A DNA stretch of 44,941 bases from DASUTW01 sp035513995 (GTDB lineage: Bacteria; Actinomycetota; UBA4738; CALAEC01): NCBI GenBank assembly GCA_035513995.1, contig DATKBL010000135.1:1-44941 (forward strand), written 5' to 3'. The position numbers and the translations under genes are program-made. Of the stretch, positions 8,451 through 16,333 are shown one piece after another; within the stretch, counting starts at the first letter, position 1; every line of letters starts with the position of its first letter. The notes below the pieces were generated by a model. That model did no database searches and was not told where the DNA came from. It saw nothing but the letters and a program-made list of their open reading frames with translations.

Positions 8451-8858
8451 CTAGCGGCGCTGGGTCAGCCGCCGCCGGAGGAACTCCGCGTCTTCTCGCC
8501 ACACGCGGGCGAAGTTGAGCGGCACGCGACGTCCGCTCGAGTCCCGAAGGACGAGGCGCACCCAGAGGCGCCCCACCGTGTGCTCGACCACCTCGGTGTC
8601 GTTCCGGTCGAGGGTCACGTCGAGCTTCGGGGTGCCTGCCCCTCGCGCCGGGGGGATCGCCACGATCACCCGGCGGTTGGTGAGCGCCACGTGCCGAGGA
8701 CGCAGGAAGAGGAAGAAGCCGATCGGCCCGAGCAGGGCCGCCCAGATCGTGCGCGGCCCCTTCATCGCCTCGGCGGCTCGCAGCACCCGTTCCTTGTCCT
8801 CGAGGAAGGGCGCGGCCGTCTCGCGCACACGGGTGGCGAGGCTCTTCTTGGGCGGCAC
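8451..8858 (-). CDS. Small PH-like domain protein (first of two paralogues)
   Basis: 135 aa, GTG start. After a charged N-terminal helix, a hydrophobic stretch (about 39-53, WAALLGPIGFFLFLRP) is followed by HVALTNRRVIV, a strand-turn typical of bacterial PH (bPH) domains, and a C-terminal RVWREDAEFLRRRL helix. It resembles the upstream neighbour in order of elements (EDKERV.../EPGEEV..., LTNRRVIV/LTDRRLLV, VWREDAEFLRRRL/PWRREAERIREAV), so the two are likely paralogues. Function unknown. TAGGCT (8870-8865, minus) lies 6 nt before the GTG, so it may also have its own leaderless transcript. Confidence 0.7.
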   Translation of the reverse strand: MPPKKSLATRVRETAAPFLEDKERVLRAAEAMKGPRTIWAALLGPIGFFLFLRPRHVALTNRRVIVAIPPARGAGTPKLDVTLDRNDTEVVEHTVGRLWVRLVLRDSSGRRVPLNFARVWREDAEFLRRRLTQRR

Positions 8859-8864
8859 GGGGCA

Positions 8865-8870
8865 AGCCTA
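8865..8870 (-). promoter_or_regulatory. Candidate leaderless -10 for the 8451-8858 gene
   Basis: TAGGCT (TANNNT) on the minus strand, 6 nt upstream of the GTG at 8858. No clear -35. Confidence 0.45.
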
Positions 8871-9242
8871 GCGCGGGGGCGCGCCGCCGGCGCGCCCCAC
8901 GGCCTCGCGGATCCGCTCGGCCTCCCGACGCCAGGGGGCGGCCAGGCTCATCACGACCGACCGGTCCGGGAATCGCAGGCGCAGGGTGGTGTGGGCCCCG
9001 ACCTCGAACCCGTCCAGCCCGACCGAGCCCAGGGCCGCCGCGGCGACCAGGTGGCGGGGGCGCGTCGACCACATCGGCGCGCCCAGCACCAGGAGCCGCC
9101 GGTCGGTCAGCACCAGGAACCGGGGGACGCGCAGGAGGGGGGTGGGGACCTTGATCCCCTCGGCGACACCCCGGACCTCCTCGCCGGGCTCGAGCATCGG
9201 GGCGGCGGCCTCGCGGATCCGGGCCGCCCTGCGCTCGATCAT
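8868..9242 (-). CDS. Small PH-like domain protein (second paralogue)
   Basis: 124 aa; the ATG overlaps the stop of the RecB-type nuclease gene (ATGA), so it is in that operon. Contains FLVLTDRRLLVLG, GFEVGAHTTLRLRFPDRSVV and a C-terminal PWRREAERIREAV helix, the same order of elements as the 8451-8858 protein. Likely a bPH-type beta-sandwich. No signal peptide or transmembrane helix. Role unknown; coupling to a nuclease is the only contextual clue. Confidence 0.7.
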   Translation of the reverse strand: MIERRAARIREAAAPMLEPGEEVRGVAEGIKVPTPLLRVPRFLVLTDRRLLVLGAPMWSTRPRHLVAAAALGSVGLDGFEVGAHTTLRLRFPDRSVVMSLAAPWRREAERIREAVGRAGGAPPR

Positions 9243-10354
9243 CTCCGGCTCCGGTCGAGCTCCCGGAGGTGGAGGGCGGTCGTCACGCGCACCGCCTCCC
9301 TCGAGGTGAGGAGCGCGTCCTCGACGTCGGGGGGAAGCTCCCGCCGCTCGATCATGTCGCCGAGGGCGCGAGGGTCCACGGTGAGGACCTCCTCGTACCG
9401 GCCGAGGGGCTCGAGGAGCTCGCGCACGCGCTCGGGATCGATCGCTTGCTCGACCCGGCGCACGAGCGAGACCGCGCCCTCCGTCCCGTAGAGCCGCTTC
9501 AGCCCGTGCTCCTCGGCATAGGCGCGGATCGTGGTCCCGAGCTCCTCGAGGCGCCGCCATCGCTCGCGGTCCTCGCGCTTCAGCCGCACCCACTCGTCGA
9601 TGGTCTCGCGGATCCGCGGCGGGCCGTCCTCCTCGTAGCGATGGCGGAAGACCGGGCACCGGGCCTGGAAGTCGCACCAGTCGCACAGCCGGTTCTCCCG
9701 CGCCTCGAACCGCCCGGCCTCGATCCGCTCGGCGACGCTCGCCACCTTCCCGCGAAGCTCGTCGAGCCGGGCGGGGGAGCGCGTGGTGGTCATCCGCTGA
9801 CCGGGCAGGAGGTAGTAGAGGGTGAGCCGCTCGGGCTCGATGCCCCACACCTCGCGGGCGGCCAGCGCGTAGATGGACAGCTGGAGGTCCTCCTCGATCA
9901 CGCGCTTCGGGGGGAGTCGCCGGCTCGTCTTGTAGTCGATGATCTCGTAGCCGCCGCCGGGGAGGCGGTCCATGCGGTCGATCACGCCCGACACCGTGAC
10001 GCCGTCGACGTCGATCGAGAAGTAGTGCTCCAGCGCGGCGGGGATCCGGTAGTCGGCCGCGTTGTCGAGGTGGTACTGGCGGAGCACCTGCCGCCCGTGC
10101 TCGCGGTAGGGGGTCTCCTCCTCCGGGGTCCGGAAGCCCTCGGAGACCCAGACGTCGTCGAGGATCTCGAGCAGCTCCTCGACCGGCGGGGCGACCGGCA
10201 CCGGGCGGTCGTGGAACCGATGGAGGGCCTCGTGGAGCGAGCTGCCGAACGACAGCGCGGGACTCGGAGCGGTGGGCAGCCGGTCCTCGTACTGGAACCG
10301 GAACTGCGCGGGACACCGCTCGTACGTGGAGATGCTCGAATAGGACAGGCGCAC
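9239..10354 (-). CDS. RecB/AddB-like PD-(D/E)XK nuclease with Fe-S cluster cysteines
   Basis: 371 aa. Nuclease core: GSSLHEALHRF (H41), GVIDRMD (D126), IIDYKTS (D140-K142) and QLSIYA (Q158-Y162), the RecB-family motif set (PF12705). C14 and C224-x2-C227-x5-C233 form the split four-Cys pattern of AddB/Cas4 4Fe-4S nucleases. A ~130-residue C-terminal region (WVRLKREDRERWRRLEELGTTI...) follows the Fe-S segment. Likely a DNA exonuclease in recombination or repair. No helicase, cas1 or cas2 nearby, so Cas4 is unlikely. GTG at 10354 has GGGGAG 6 nt upstream. Divergent from dnaE; first gene of an operon with two PH-like proteins. Confidence 0.85.
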   Translation of the reverse strand: MRLSYSSISTYERCPAQFRFQYEDRLPTAPSPALSFGSSLHEALHRFHDRPVPVAPPVEELLEILDDVWVSEGFRTPEEETPYREHGRQVLRQYHLDNAADYRIPAALEHYFSIDVDGVTVSGVIDRMDRLPGGGYEIIDYKTSRRLPPKRVIEEDLQLSIYALAAREVWGIEPERLTLYYLLPGQRMTTTRSPARLDELRGKVASVAERIEAGRFEARENRLCDWCDFQARCPVFRHRYEEDGPPRIRETIDEWVRLKREDRERWRRLEELGTTIRAYAEEHGLKRLYGTEGAVSLVRRVEQAIDPERVRELLEPLGRYEEVLTVDPRALGDMIERRELPPDVEDALLTSREAVRVTTALHLRELDRSRR

Positions 10355-10365
10355 GCCGTCTCCCC

Positions 10366-10394
10366 TTGACCGGCCTCGGGCCGGAGTATAGATT
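10366..10394 (+). promoter_or_regulatory. dnaE promoter
   Basis: TTGACC (10366-10371), 17 bp, TAGATT (10389-10394). Predicted start near 10401, giving an ~80-nt leader containing the inverted repeat and the DnaA-box-like repeats described separately. Confidence 0.75.
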
Positions 10395-10414
10395 TGGCGC
10401 GGCAGGAATTACAA
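10385..10414 (-). promoter_or_regulatory. Promoter of the RecB-type nuclease operon
   Basis: Minus strand TTGTAA (10414-10409), 18 bp, TATACT (10390-10385). Its -10 shares two base pairs with the dnaE -10, and its -35 lies within the inverted repeat. Confidence 0.65.
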
Positions 10415-10423
10415 GGGTGTAAT
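10408..10423. promoter_or_regulatory. Inverted repeat ATTACA-N4-TGTAAT, candidate operator
   Basis: A perfect 6-bp dyad with a 4-bp spacer. It overlaps the -35 of the nuclease promoter and sits just downstream of the predicted dnaE transcription start, so one bound protein could control both. Confidence 0.55.
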
Positions 10424-10426
10424 CAA

Positions 10427-10445
10427 TCCACAGGTTTTCCACAGG
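10427..10445 (+). repeat. Two direct repeats TCCACAGG, DnaA-box-like
   Basis: TCCACAGG at 10427-10434 and 10438-10445, 11 bp apart (one helical turn). The second, extended as TTTTCCACA, fits the DnaA-box pattern TTWTNCACA fully; the first (CAATCCACA) fits 7 of 9. They lie in the dnaE leader. Confidence 0.55.
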
Positions 10446-10480
10446 GGGCCCGTGGCCGAGCCTTCCCCGGAGCGAGCGCG

Positions 10481-13400
10481 GTGAGCAGGAGCTTCGTCCA
10501 TCTCCACACGCACACGGAGTTCTCGCTCCTCGACGGCTTCGCGCGCATCACGGCGGGCGGCGCTGCGGCGTCCCTGCTCGACCGGGCCGCAGAGATGGGC
10601 ATGCCGGCGATCGGTCTCACCGACCACGGCGTCATGTTCGGGGCGCTCGACTTCTACCGGGAGGCGCGGGCGAGAGGCATCAAGCCGATCCTCGGCGTCG
10701 AGGCCTACGTCGCGCCGGGCTCCCGGTTCGACCGGAACCCCGGCGAGGACGAGGCCAAGTACCGCCACCTCACGATCCTGGCCCGCGACGAGCGGGGCTA
10801 TCGCAACCTCCTGCGGCTCGTCTCCGACGGCCACCTCGAGGGCTTCTACCACCGGCCCCGGATCGACAAGGAGCTGCTGGCCCGGCACGCCGAAGGGCTG
10901 ATCGGGCTCTCGGGCTGCCTGGCGGGGGAGGTCTGCCGCAACCTGCTCGCGGGCCAGGAGCGGAAGGCCGAGGAGGCGGCCGCGACCTACCTCGACATCT
11001 TCGGCCAGGGGTCCTTCTACATGGAGCTCCAGGACCACGGTCTCGCCGACCAGGCGCGGGTCACACCGACGCTCCTCGAGATCGCGAAGCGGCTGGCGAT
11101 CCCGCTCGTGGCCACGAACGACCTCCACTACACCGACAAGGAGGACCATCAGGCCCACGACGTTCTCCTCTGCATCCAGCAGCACGGCAAGGTCCTCACC
11201 GACACGAACAGGCTCCGGTTCGAGACCGAGGAGTTCTATCTGAAGTCTTCCGAGGAGATGCGCGAGGTGTTCCGCGAGCTCCCGGAGGCCTGCGACGCCA
11301 CGCTCGAGATCGCCGAGTCGGTGGAGCCGATCCACGACCTCGAGCGCGTGCTCGTCCAGGGCGAGGTGGCCCACCTCCTTCCCCGCCTGGAGCCGCCTGC
11401 GGGGAAGGACCAGGACTCCTACCTCCGCGAGCTCGTGGAGGAGGGCGCCCGGGAGCGGTACGGCGAGATCGGCCCCGACGTGCGAGCGAGGCTCGACCAC
11501 GAGCTGGCGATCATCATCGAGATGGGGTTCGCCGGCTACTTCCTGATCGTCTGGGACCTGATCCGCTTCGCGCGCGAGCGTGGGATCAGGGTGGGGCCGG
11601 GGCGGGGCTCGGCGGCCGGCTCGGTGGTCTCGTACTGCCTGCGCATCACCGACCTCGACCCCCTCCGCTACGGCCTGATCTTCGAGCGCTTCCTCAACCC
11701 CGAGCGGAAGCAGATGCCCGACATCGACATGGACTTCGATGAGCGCCGGCGCGACGAGGTGATCCGCTACGTCGCCGACACGTACGGGCACGACCACGTC
11801 GCGCAGATCATCACGTTCCAGACGATCAAGGGGAAGCAGGGGATCCGCGACGCGGCGCGGGTGCTGGGGTTCCCCGCGGCGATGGGCGACAAGCTGTGCA
11901 AGATGTTTCCGCAGGCCGTCCTCGGTCGCGAGTACCCGATCCAGAAGGCGCTCGAGATCTCCAGCGAGCTGAAGGAGGCGTACGACCGCGAGGACGACGC
12001 GCGCACGATCATCGACACCGCGCGCGCGCTCGAGGGGCTCCGGCGCGAGGATTCGGTGCACGCCGCCGGCGTGGTGATCGGAGACCGCCCGCTCGTCAAC
12101 TACCTCCCCCTGAAGCTCTCGAAGGACTCGCGGGACGACTCGAAGCGCGTCGTCACGCAATTCGACATGCACGGGGTCGAGAAGCTTGGTCTCCTCAAGA
12201 TGGACTTCCTCGGGCTCCGGAACCTGTCGGTGATCGACGACACGGCGCGGATGCTCCGCGACCAGGGCGTGGACCTCGACATCGACCACGTGGCGCTCGA
12301 CGACGAGGACACCTACGCGATGCTGGGGCGCGGCGAGACCACCGGTGTCTTCCAGCTCGAGGGCGAGGGGATGCGCTCCTTGATCCGCCAGCTCCTCCCG
12401 AACCGGTTCGAGGACCTGATGGCGCTCGTCTCGCTGTACCGACCGGGCCCGCTGAACGCGGGGATGCACGTCGAGTACGCGGAGCGGAAGCACGGGCGGA
12501 AGCCGGTCTCCTACCCCCACCCCGACCTCGAGCCGGTGCTCAAGGACACCTACGGGATCATCGTCTACCAGGAGCAGGTCATGGAGATCGCCGTGCGCAT
12601 GGCCGGCTACTCCATGGGCGAGGCCGACCTCCTCCGGAAGGCGATGGGGAAGAAGATACGCGAGGAGCTGGTCCCCCAACGGGAGAAGTTCGTCGCGGGG
12701 GCGACGGCCCGGGGCTACGAGGGGCGGCTGGCCAACGAGATCTTCGACCTGATCATGCCGTTCGCCGACTACGGGTTCAACGCCTCGCACGCGTGCGGGT
12801 ACGCGCTGGTGGCCTACCAGACCGCGTACCTGCGGGCCCACCATCCCGTCGAGTACATGGCGGCGCTGCTGACGAGCGTCAAGGACGACAAGGACAAGAA
12901 GCCCTTCTACCTGAACGCCTGCCGCATCGCCGACATCCGGGTGCTGCCGCCCGACGTGAACGCGTCGGCCGTCGACTTCACCCCGGTCGGGGGCGAGGTG
13001 CGGTACGGCCTCTCGGCGGTGCGCAACGTCGGGGCGGGGGCCGTCGAGCAGATCATCGCGGCGCGGCGGGAGAAGGGCGAGTTCACCTCGTTCGCGGACT
13101 TCTGCCGGAAGGTGGACCCCTCGGTGCTCCACAAGAAGGTCCTGGAGAGCCTGACCCTGGCCGGCGCCTTCGAGTCGCTCGGGCACACGCGCAGGGGCCT
13201 GCTGGAGGCCTACGATCGGGTGGCCGGACCGATCGTCTCGCAGCGCCGCGCCGAGGCGGCGGGGCAGTTCTCGCTCTTCGGCCAGGGCGAGCGGGCCTCC
13301 GAGGAGATCGACGAGGCGGTGCTCGAGGGCCCCGAGTTCGAGAAGCAGGAGCTGCTGGCGCTGGAGAAGCAGGTGCTCGGGCAGTACGTGACCGACCACC

Positions 13401-14032
13401 CCCTGCTCGCCGTGCGGGGACGCCTCGAGGCCCAGGCCGACGTCGACACGTCCGCCCTCGCCACGCTCGGTGACGGCGACGTCGTCACCGTCGGTGGGAT
13501 CATCGGGGCGGTGAACCGCAGGTTCACGAAGAAGGGCGAGCCGTACGCCCTGCTGCGGCTCGAGGACCTCGTCGGAGGGGTGCAGGTGGTCGCGTTCCCG
13601 TCGGTGTTCGAGAAGGTGACCGACCTGCTCGTGCCCGATCGGATCGTCCTCGTGCGCGGGAGGGTGGACCTCCGGGGGAGGGAGCTCCAGCTCGTGGCGA
13701 TGGAGATCGGGGCGCTCGACGACTCCGAGGAGGCGCCGCCGCCCGGCGAGCCGATCCTGCTGGACGTCCCGGCCGAGCAGTGCACCGACGGGCTCGCCAC
13801 GGCGCTGAAGGAGGTCCTGTCGGGGCACCCCGGACGCCTCGCCGTCCACCTCCGGCTCCGATCGAACGGGAGCGCGAAGCTGCTACGGCTCGCCGACGGC
13901 TACCGGGTGGACGGCTCCGCGGGGCTCCTGTCGGAGCTCCGCGTCCTGCTGGGCGCGGGGGCCGTCGGGCGCGCGGGAGCCGGGGCGGTCGTTGACGGGC
14001 CCCGGCGGGGCCGTGAGAATGAGCCGACCTGA
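10481..14032 (+). CDS. dnaE: DNA polymerase III alpha subunit
   Basis: 1183 aa, replicative polymerase (DnaE1 type). GTG at 10481 with GGAG 8 nt upstream places the PHP domain at the very N-terminus (FVHLHTHTEFSLLDG, H7/H9/H11). Palm catalytic aspartates are in PDIDMDFDERR (D414, D416). The C-terminal part has the helix-hairpin-helix region, a clamp-binding-like QFSLFGQ, and an OB fold (GDVVTVGGIIGAVNRRFTKKGEPYALLRLED). Intact PHP metal ligands at the N-terminus suggest a proofreading-competent actinobacterial DnaE1. No intein. Followed after 15 nt by a small membrane protein gene. Confidence 0.97.
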   Translation: MSRSFVHLHTHTEFSLLDGFARITAGGAAASLLDRAAEMGMPAIGLTDHGVMFGALDFYREARARGIKPILGVEAYVAPGSRFDRNPGEDEAKYRHLTILARDERGYRNLLRLVSDGHLEGFYHRPRIDKELLARHAEGLIGLSGCLAGEVCRNLLAGQERKAEEAAATYLDIFGQGSFYMELQDHGLADQARVTPTLLEIAKRLAIPLVATNDLHYTDKEDHQAHDVLLCIQQHGKVLTDTNRLRFETEEFYLKSSEEMREVFRELPEACDATLEIAESVEPIHDLERVLVQGEVAHLLPRLEPPAGKDQDSYLRELVEEGARERYGEIGPDVRARLDHELAIIIEMGFAGYFLIVWDLIRFARERGIRVGPGRGSAAGSVVSYCLRITDLDPLRYGLIFERFLNPERKQMPDIDMDFDERRRDEVIRYVADTYGHDHVAQIITFQTIKGKQGIRDAARVLGFPAAMGDKLCKMFPQAVLGREYPIQKALEISSELKEAYDREDDARTIIDTARALEGLRREDSVHAAGVVIGDRPLVNYLPLKLSKDSRDDSKRVVTQFDMHGVEKLGLLKMDFLGLRNLSVIDDTARMLRDQGVDLDIDHVALDDEDTYAMLGRGETTGVFQLEGEGMRSLIRQLLPNRFEDLMALVSLYRPGPLNAGMHVEYAERKHGRKPVSYPHPDLEPVLKDTYGIIVYQEQVMEIAVRMAGYSMGEADLLRKAMGKKIREELVPQREKFVAGATARGYEGRLANEIFDLIMPFADYGFNASHACGYALVAYQTAYLRAHHPVEYMAALLTSVKDDKDKKPFYLNACRIADIRVLPPDVNASAVDFTPVGGEVRYGLSAVRNVGAGAVEQIIAARREKGEFTSFADFCRKVDPSVLHKKVLESLTLAGAFESLGHTRRGLLEAYDRVAGPIVSQRRAEAAGQFSLFGQGERASEEIDEAVLEGPEFEKQELLALEKQVLGQYVTDHPLLAVRGRLEAQADVDTSALATLGDGDVVTVGGIIGAVNRRFTKKGEPYALLRLEDLVGGVQVVAFPSVFEKVTDLLVPDRIVLVRGRVDLRGRELQLVAMEIGALDDSEEAPPPGEPILLDVPAEQCTDGLATALKEVLSGHPGRLAVHLRLRSNGSAKLLRLADGYRVDGSAGLLSELRVLLGAGAVGRAGAGAVVDGPRRGRENEPT

Positions 14033-14047
14033 CCTGAGGGAGGGACC

Positions 14048-14572
14048 GTGGGAGCGGACATGACCACTCCGGAGCGTTCCGGGGGTTCGAGCGGAACCGT
14101 TGCGGGGATCGTCACCGCGATCGGCGGGGCGCTGTTGGCGATCGGAACCTTCCTACCCTTCGCCACTGTCGACGCGTTCGGCTTCTCGGAGTCGGTGACC
14201 GGGATGGACACCGACAGCAGCTGGTTTTACCTGGGCTCGGGCGTGGTGCTGCTCGTCCTGGGGATCGTGATCCTGATGATGCGGCAGGCCGGGATCCGGC
14301 GGATCGTCGGCGTGATCGGCGTGATCGTCGCGGGGCTGATGACGATCGTGTCGATCATGGACATCATGGGCCTCGACGACGATATCCCCGCCGAGGCGGC
14401 CGGCCAGCTGACGGTCACGGCAGGCATCGGCCTGTACATGGCGGTCGCCGGCGCGGTCGTGGCGCTGGTCGGGAGCGGCATGGCCTTGTTCGCCAAGGGC
14501 GAGGCGCCCCACATGGCGGCGCCCCCGCCGCCGCCTCCCGCCACCACCCCGCCCCCGCCGCCGGCGGGCTAG
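14048..14572 (+). CDS. Small membrane protein with four predicted helices and Pro-rich tail
   Basis: 174 aa from GTG 14048 (GGAGGG 5 nt upstream; ATG at 14060 is an alternative). Four hydrophobic segments: about 17-40, 61-78, 85-108 and 125-150, with an extracytoplasmic-looking loop after the first. The tail is almost only Ala/Pro/Thr (APPPPPPATTPPPPP). Family not recognised. Likely co-transcribed with dnaE, although a functional link is not evident. Its stop codon overlaps the stop of the convergent M55 peptidase gene in the tetranucleotide CTAG. Confidence 0.7.
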   Translation: MGADMTTPERSGGSSGTVAGIVTAIGGALLAIGTFLPFATVDAFGFSESVTGMDTDSSWFYLGSGVVLLVLGIVILMMRQAGIRRIVGVIGVIVAGLMTIVSIMDIMGLDDDIPAEAAGQLTVTAGIGLYMAVAGAVVALVGSGMALFAKGEAPHMAAPPPPPPATTPPPPPAG

Positions 14573-15576
14573 GGCCGACGGGTGGGCGGCCGGCGCGCCG
14601 CGGGGCGCCGGCCGCCCACCACGGGATAGAGCTCCGCGGGCTCTCGGGCCCACTCGTGCACGACCCTCCGCTCGAGCCATCCCAGGATGGGATCGAGGCA
14701 CACGCTCCGCAGGCGGGCGAAGGTGCCGCTCCCGCGGGGGAGCAGGCGGTTGGCGAGCGCCGGGCCCCTTCCCATCGGGGTCGCCAGCAGGCCGCGGGCG
14801 AGGAAGGGCATCAGATCGTGGGCCGAGCCCAGGCGGGCGCTCACGTCCCGGCGGCCCGTCCGCTCCGCGACGCCCTTGGCGGCCGTCCTGGCCGCGTGGG
14901 GGGCTTCGGCGAAGCGGATCGTGACGTTCGCGGGGAACGGGTGGGCGAGTGGTTCGGGGACCCCCCCCAGGGCGTCGCGTACGGTCTCGGCGATCTCATC
15001 GCGGGCGTCCTGGGGCGGGCGGAGGATCGCCGAGGTGCGCGAGGTCCCCGCCTTCACGGCCACGGCCGGGATCTCCGGGAGGAGCCCGGCGGCCTCCTCC
15101 ACGGCACGAGAGTCGCCGGTGATGGCGGCCACGGGAACGCCTTCGGCGCCCAGCGCGATCGCCCAGAGCACGGCCTCGGAGACCGGAACCCCGTCGATCA
15201 GGACCGACATGCCCATCCAGAACGTGTGGCTGAGGAAGCCCTCGGGGTTTCCCGCGCCGGCGTGAACCCCGACCAGGATCGCCGCGTCGGGCCGGCCGAG
15301 GCTCTCGATCCTGATCGACGGGCGCCCAAGGCGCCACAGCCTGCGGATGGGGAGGTCGGGGAAGGCCGCGGCTGGAACGTTCCGTCCCAGGTAGTGCCAG
15401 TCGGCGATCCCCACCTCGGCGGCGCCGGCCTCCAGCGCAGCCTCGACCGCCGCCCCCACGTCCCCGACCAGCATCCGGACCCCGTGGCGGTACTCGGACG
15501 TCCAGCCGGGGAAGCACTGCTGGTAGCGATCGACCCCGGAGAGCCCTTCCATGTCGGCACACACGGCGACGCGCAT
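14569..15576 (-). CDS. M55 family metallopeptidase (D-aminopeptidase DppA-like)
   Basis: 335 aa. The N-terminus VAVCADMEGLSGV carries the Asp/Glu metal-binding signature of DppA; further conserved pieces are IADWHYLGRN (DxH-type), GVHAGAGNPEGFLSHTF and PVAAITGDSRAVEEA. M55 enzymes are zinc D-aminopeptidases that release D-Ala from short peptides, often linked to peptidoglycan recycling. ATG at 15576 chosen because the fold starts immediately; longer frames run into the tRNA. The ~60-residue arginine/proline-rich C-terminus beyond the core is unusual and poorly conserved in character. Monocistronic. Confidence 0.85.
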   Translation of the reverse strand: MRVAVCADMEGLSGVDRYQQCFPGWTSEYRHGVRMLVGDVGAAVEAALEAGAAEVGIADWHYLGRNVPAAAFPDLPIRRLWRLGRPSIRIESLGRPDAAILVGVHAGAGNPEGFLSHTFWMGMSVLIDGVPVSEAVLWAIALGAEGVPVAAITGDSRAVEEAAGLLPEIPAVAVKAGTSRTSAILRPPQDARDEIAETVRDALGGVPEPLAHPFPANVTIRFAEAPHAARTAAKGVAERTGRRDVSARLGSAHDLMPFLARGLLATPMGRGPALANRLLPRGSGTFARLRSVCLDPILGWLERRVVHEWAREPAELYPVVGGRRPAARRPPTRRP

Positions 15577-15636
15577 GCGGGCATCGTCCCACGGGCCCGG
15601 CCGCCCGGCCACGCGGCTTCGAGTCCGTCCTCGCGG

Positions 15637-15642
15637 TACACT
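15637..15642 (+). promoter_or_regulatory. Candidate -10 for the tRNA gene
   Basis: TACACT (TANNNT), 11 nt upstream of the tRNA 5' end. No clear -35 at 16-18 bp. Confidence 0.45.
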
Positions 15643-15653
15643 CGGAACCGCCG

Positions 15654-15727
15654 GCCGGGGTAGCCCAATCGGCAGAGGCCGCCGGCTCAAACCCGGCGCA
15701 GTGTGGGTTCGAGTCCCACCCCCGGCA
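15654..15727 (+). tRNA. tRNA with CAA anticodon (Leu, UUG), short variable loop
   Basis: Cloverleaf read directly: acceptor GCCGGGG/CCCCGGC with discriminator A, D arm GCC...GGC with loop containing GG, anticodon stem GCCGG/CCGGC with loop CTCAAAC (CAA at 15688-15690), 5-nt variable loop GCAGT, T arm GTGGG-TTCGAGT-CCCAC. CCA is not encoded. The D arm resembles bacterial tRNA-Leu, but tRNA-Leu normally has a long variable arm; here it is class I. The identity is therefore by anticodon only. Confidence 0.85.
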
Positions 15728-15741
15728 CCTCGCGGCCAGGC

Positions 15742-15770
15742 TTGCGGCAGGGGTCCGGGTTCCTTAGACT
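15742..15770 (+). promoter_or_regulatory. Promoter of the 15786-16067 gene
   Basis: TTGCGG (15742-15747), 17 bp, TAGACT (15765-15770). Predicted start near 15777, about 9 nt before the ATG. Confidence 0.7.
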
Positions 15771-15785
15771 TTCGCGAACCTCGTC

Positions 15786-16067
15786 ATGGATGAGACCACC
15801 GGACACCTCCCTGCGGACGCCCGCGAGATCCAGCGCGCGCGCACCCAGCGCTCGATCCTGCGGGATCGTCTCGCCGAGCGCCGCGACCGGGCCGCGGACC
15901 TGTGGGTCCGGGCCCTCGTCTCCGAGATCCCGCTGGCGGACCGCGCCTACCGCCTCGCCGAGGAGGAGTGCCGCCGCATCGAGGCGGAGGTCGCCCTGGT
16001 CGAGGAACGTCTCCGCGCCCTCGACCCCGAGCCTGTCGGGCCCGCGCTGCCCGGGGCGTCGCCGTGA
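15786..16067 (+). CDS. Hypothetical small coiled-coil protein
   Basis: 93 aa, highly charged and almost all helical (residues 10-75, E/R/A-rich heptads, two likely helices separated near EIPLADRAYR). No signal peptide, membrane segment or recognised domain. It has a well-formed promoter of its own and an almost absent leader. Sits alone between the tRNA and the start of the transporter island. Function unknown. Confidence 0.65.
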   Translation: MDETTGHLPADAREIQRARTQRSILRDRLAERRDRAADLWVRALVSEIPLADRAYRLAEEECRRIEAEVALVEERLRALDPEPVGPALPGASP

Positions 16068-16333
16068 TCCCCAATCCCCAGGGGCTCGCCTCGCGTACAC
16101 ACCATCGAGGGGTCGCGCGCGCCGAAGCGGGTCTCGGCCGATCGGCCGATCATGAGGTCGGACGGCCCTCACCTGGCAATCGGCGCGGCGATGTGGTAAT
16201 TGAAGCCCGGCTTGCTCGGGAGACGCGCAGGCCGGGATCCGGGTTGGAGAAAGGAGGGAGGCAGCCGATCATCTCCGTGCCGTGACATTCGTTCACGGAG
16301 ACCGCATGCAAGGACGGTAACAAGGGAGGAAGA
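16068..16333 (+). other. Leader region upstream of the Liv-type transporter operon
   Basis: No gene. It holds a repeated CCGATCAT (within 16144-16152 and at 16265-16272) and a possible weak promoter TTGGAG-17-GATCAT (16244-16272). A hairpin CTCCGTG...CACGGAG (16273-16300) contains an alternative CCGTGA/TCACGG pairing. An AAGGGAGGAAGA ribosome site precedes the ATG at 16334. No known riboswitch recognised. Confidence 0.4.

Noticed and set aside
9239..10354. Cas4 of a CRISPR system
   Set aside because: No cas genes or repeat arrays in the window; the C-terminal extension and neighbours fit a RecB-type repair nuclease better.
16068..16333. Riboswitch or T-box upstream of the Liv-type operon
   Set aside because: Hairpins and a repeated CCGATCAT exist, but no known aptamer core or T-box sequence can be identified.
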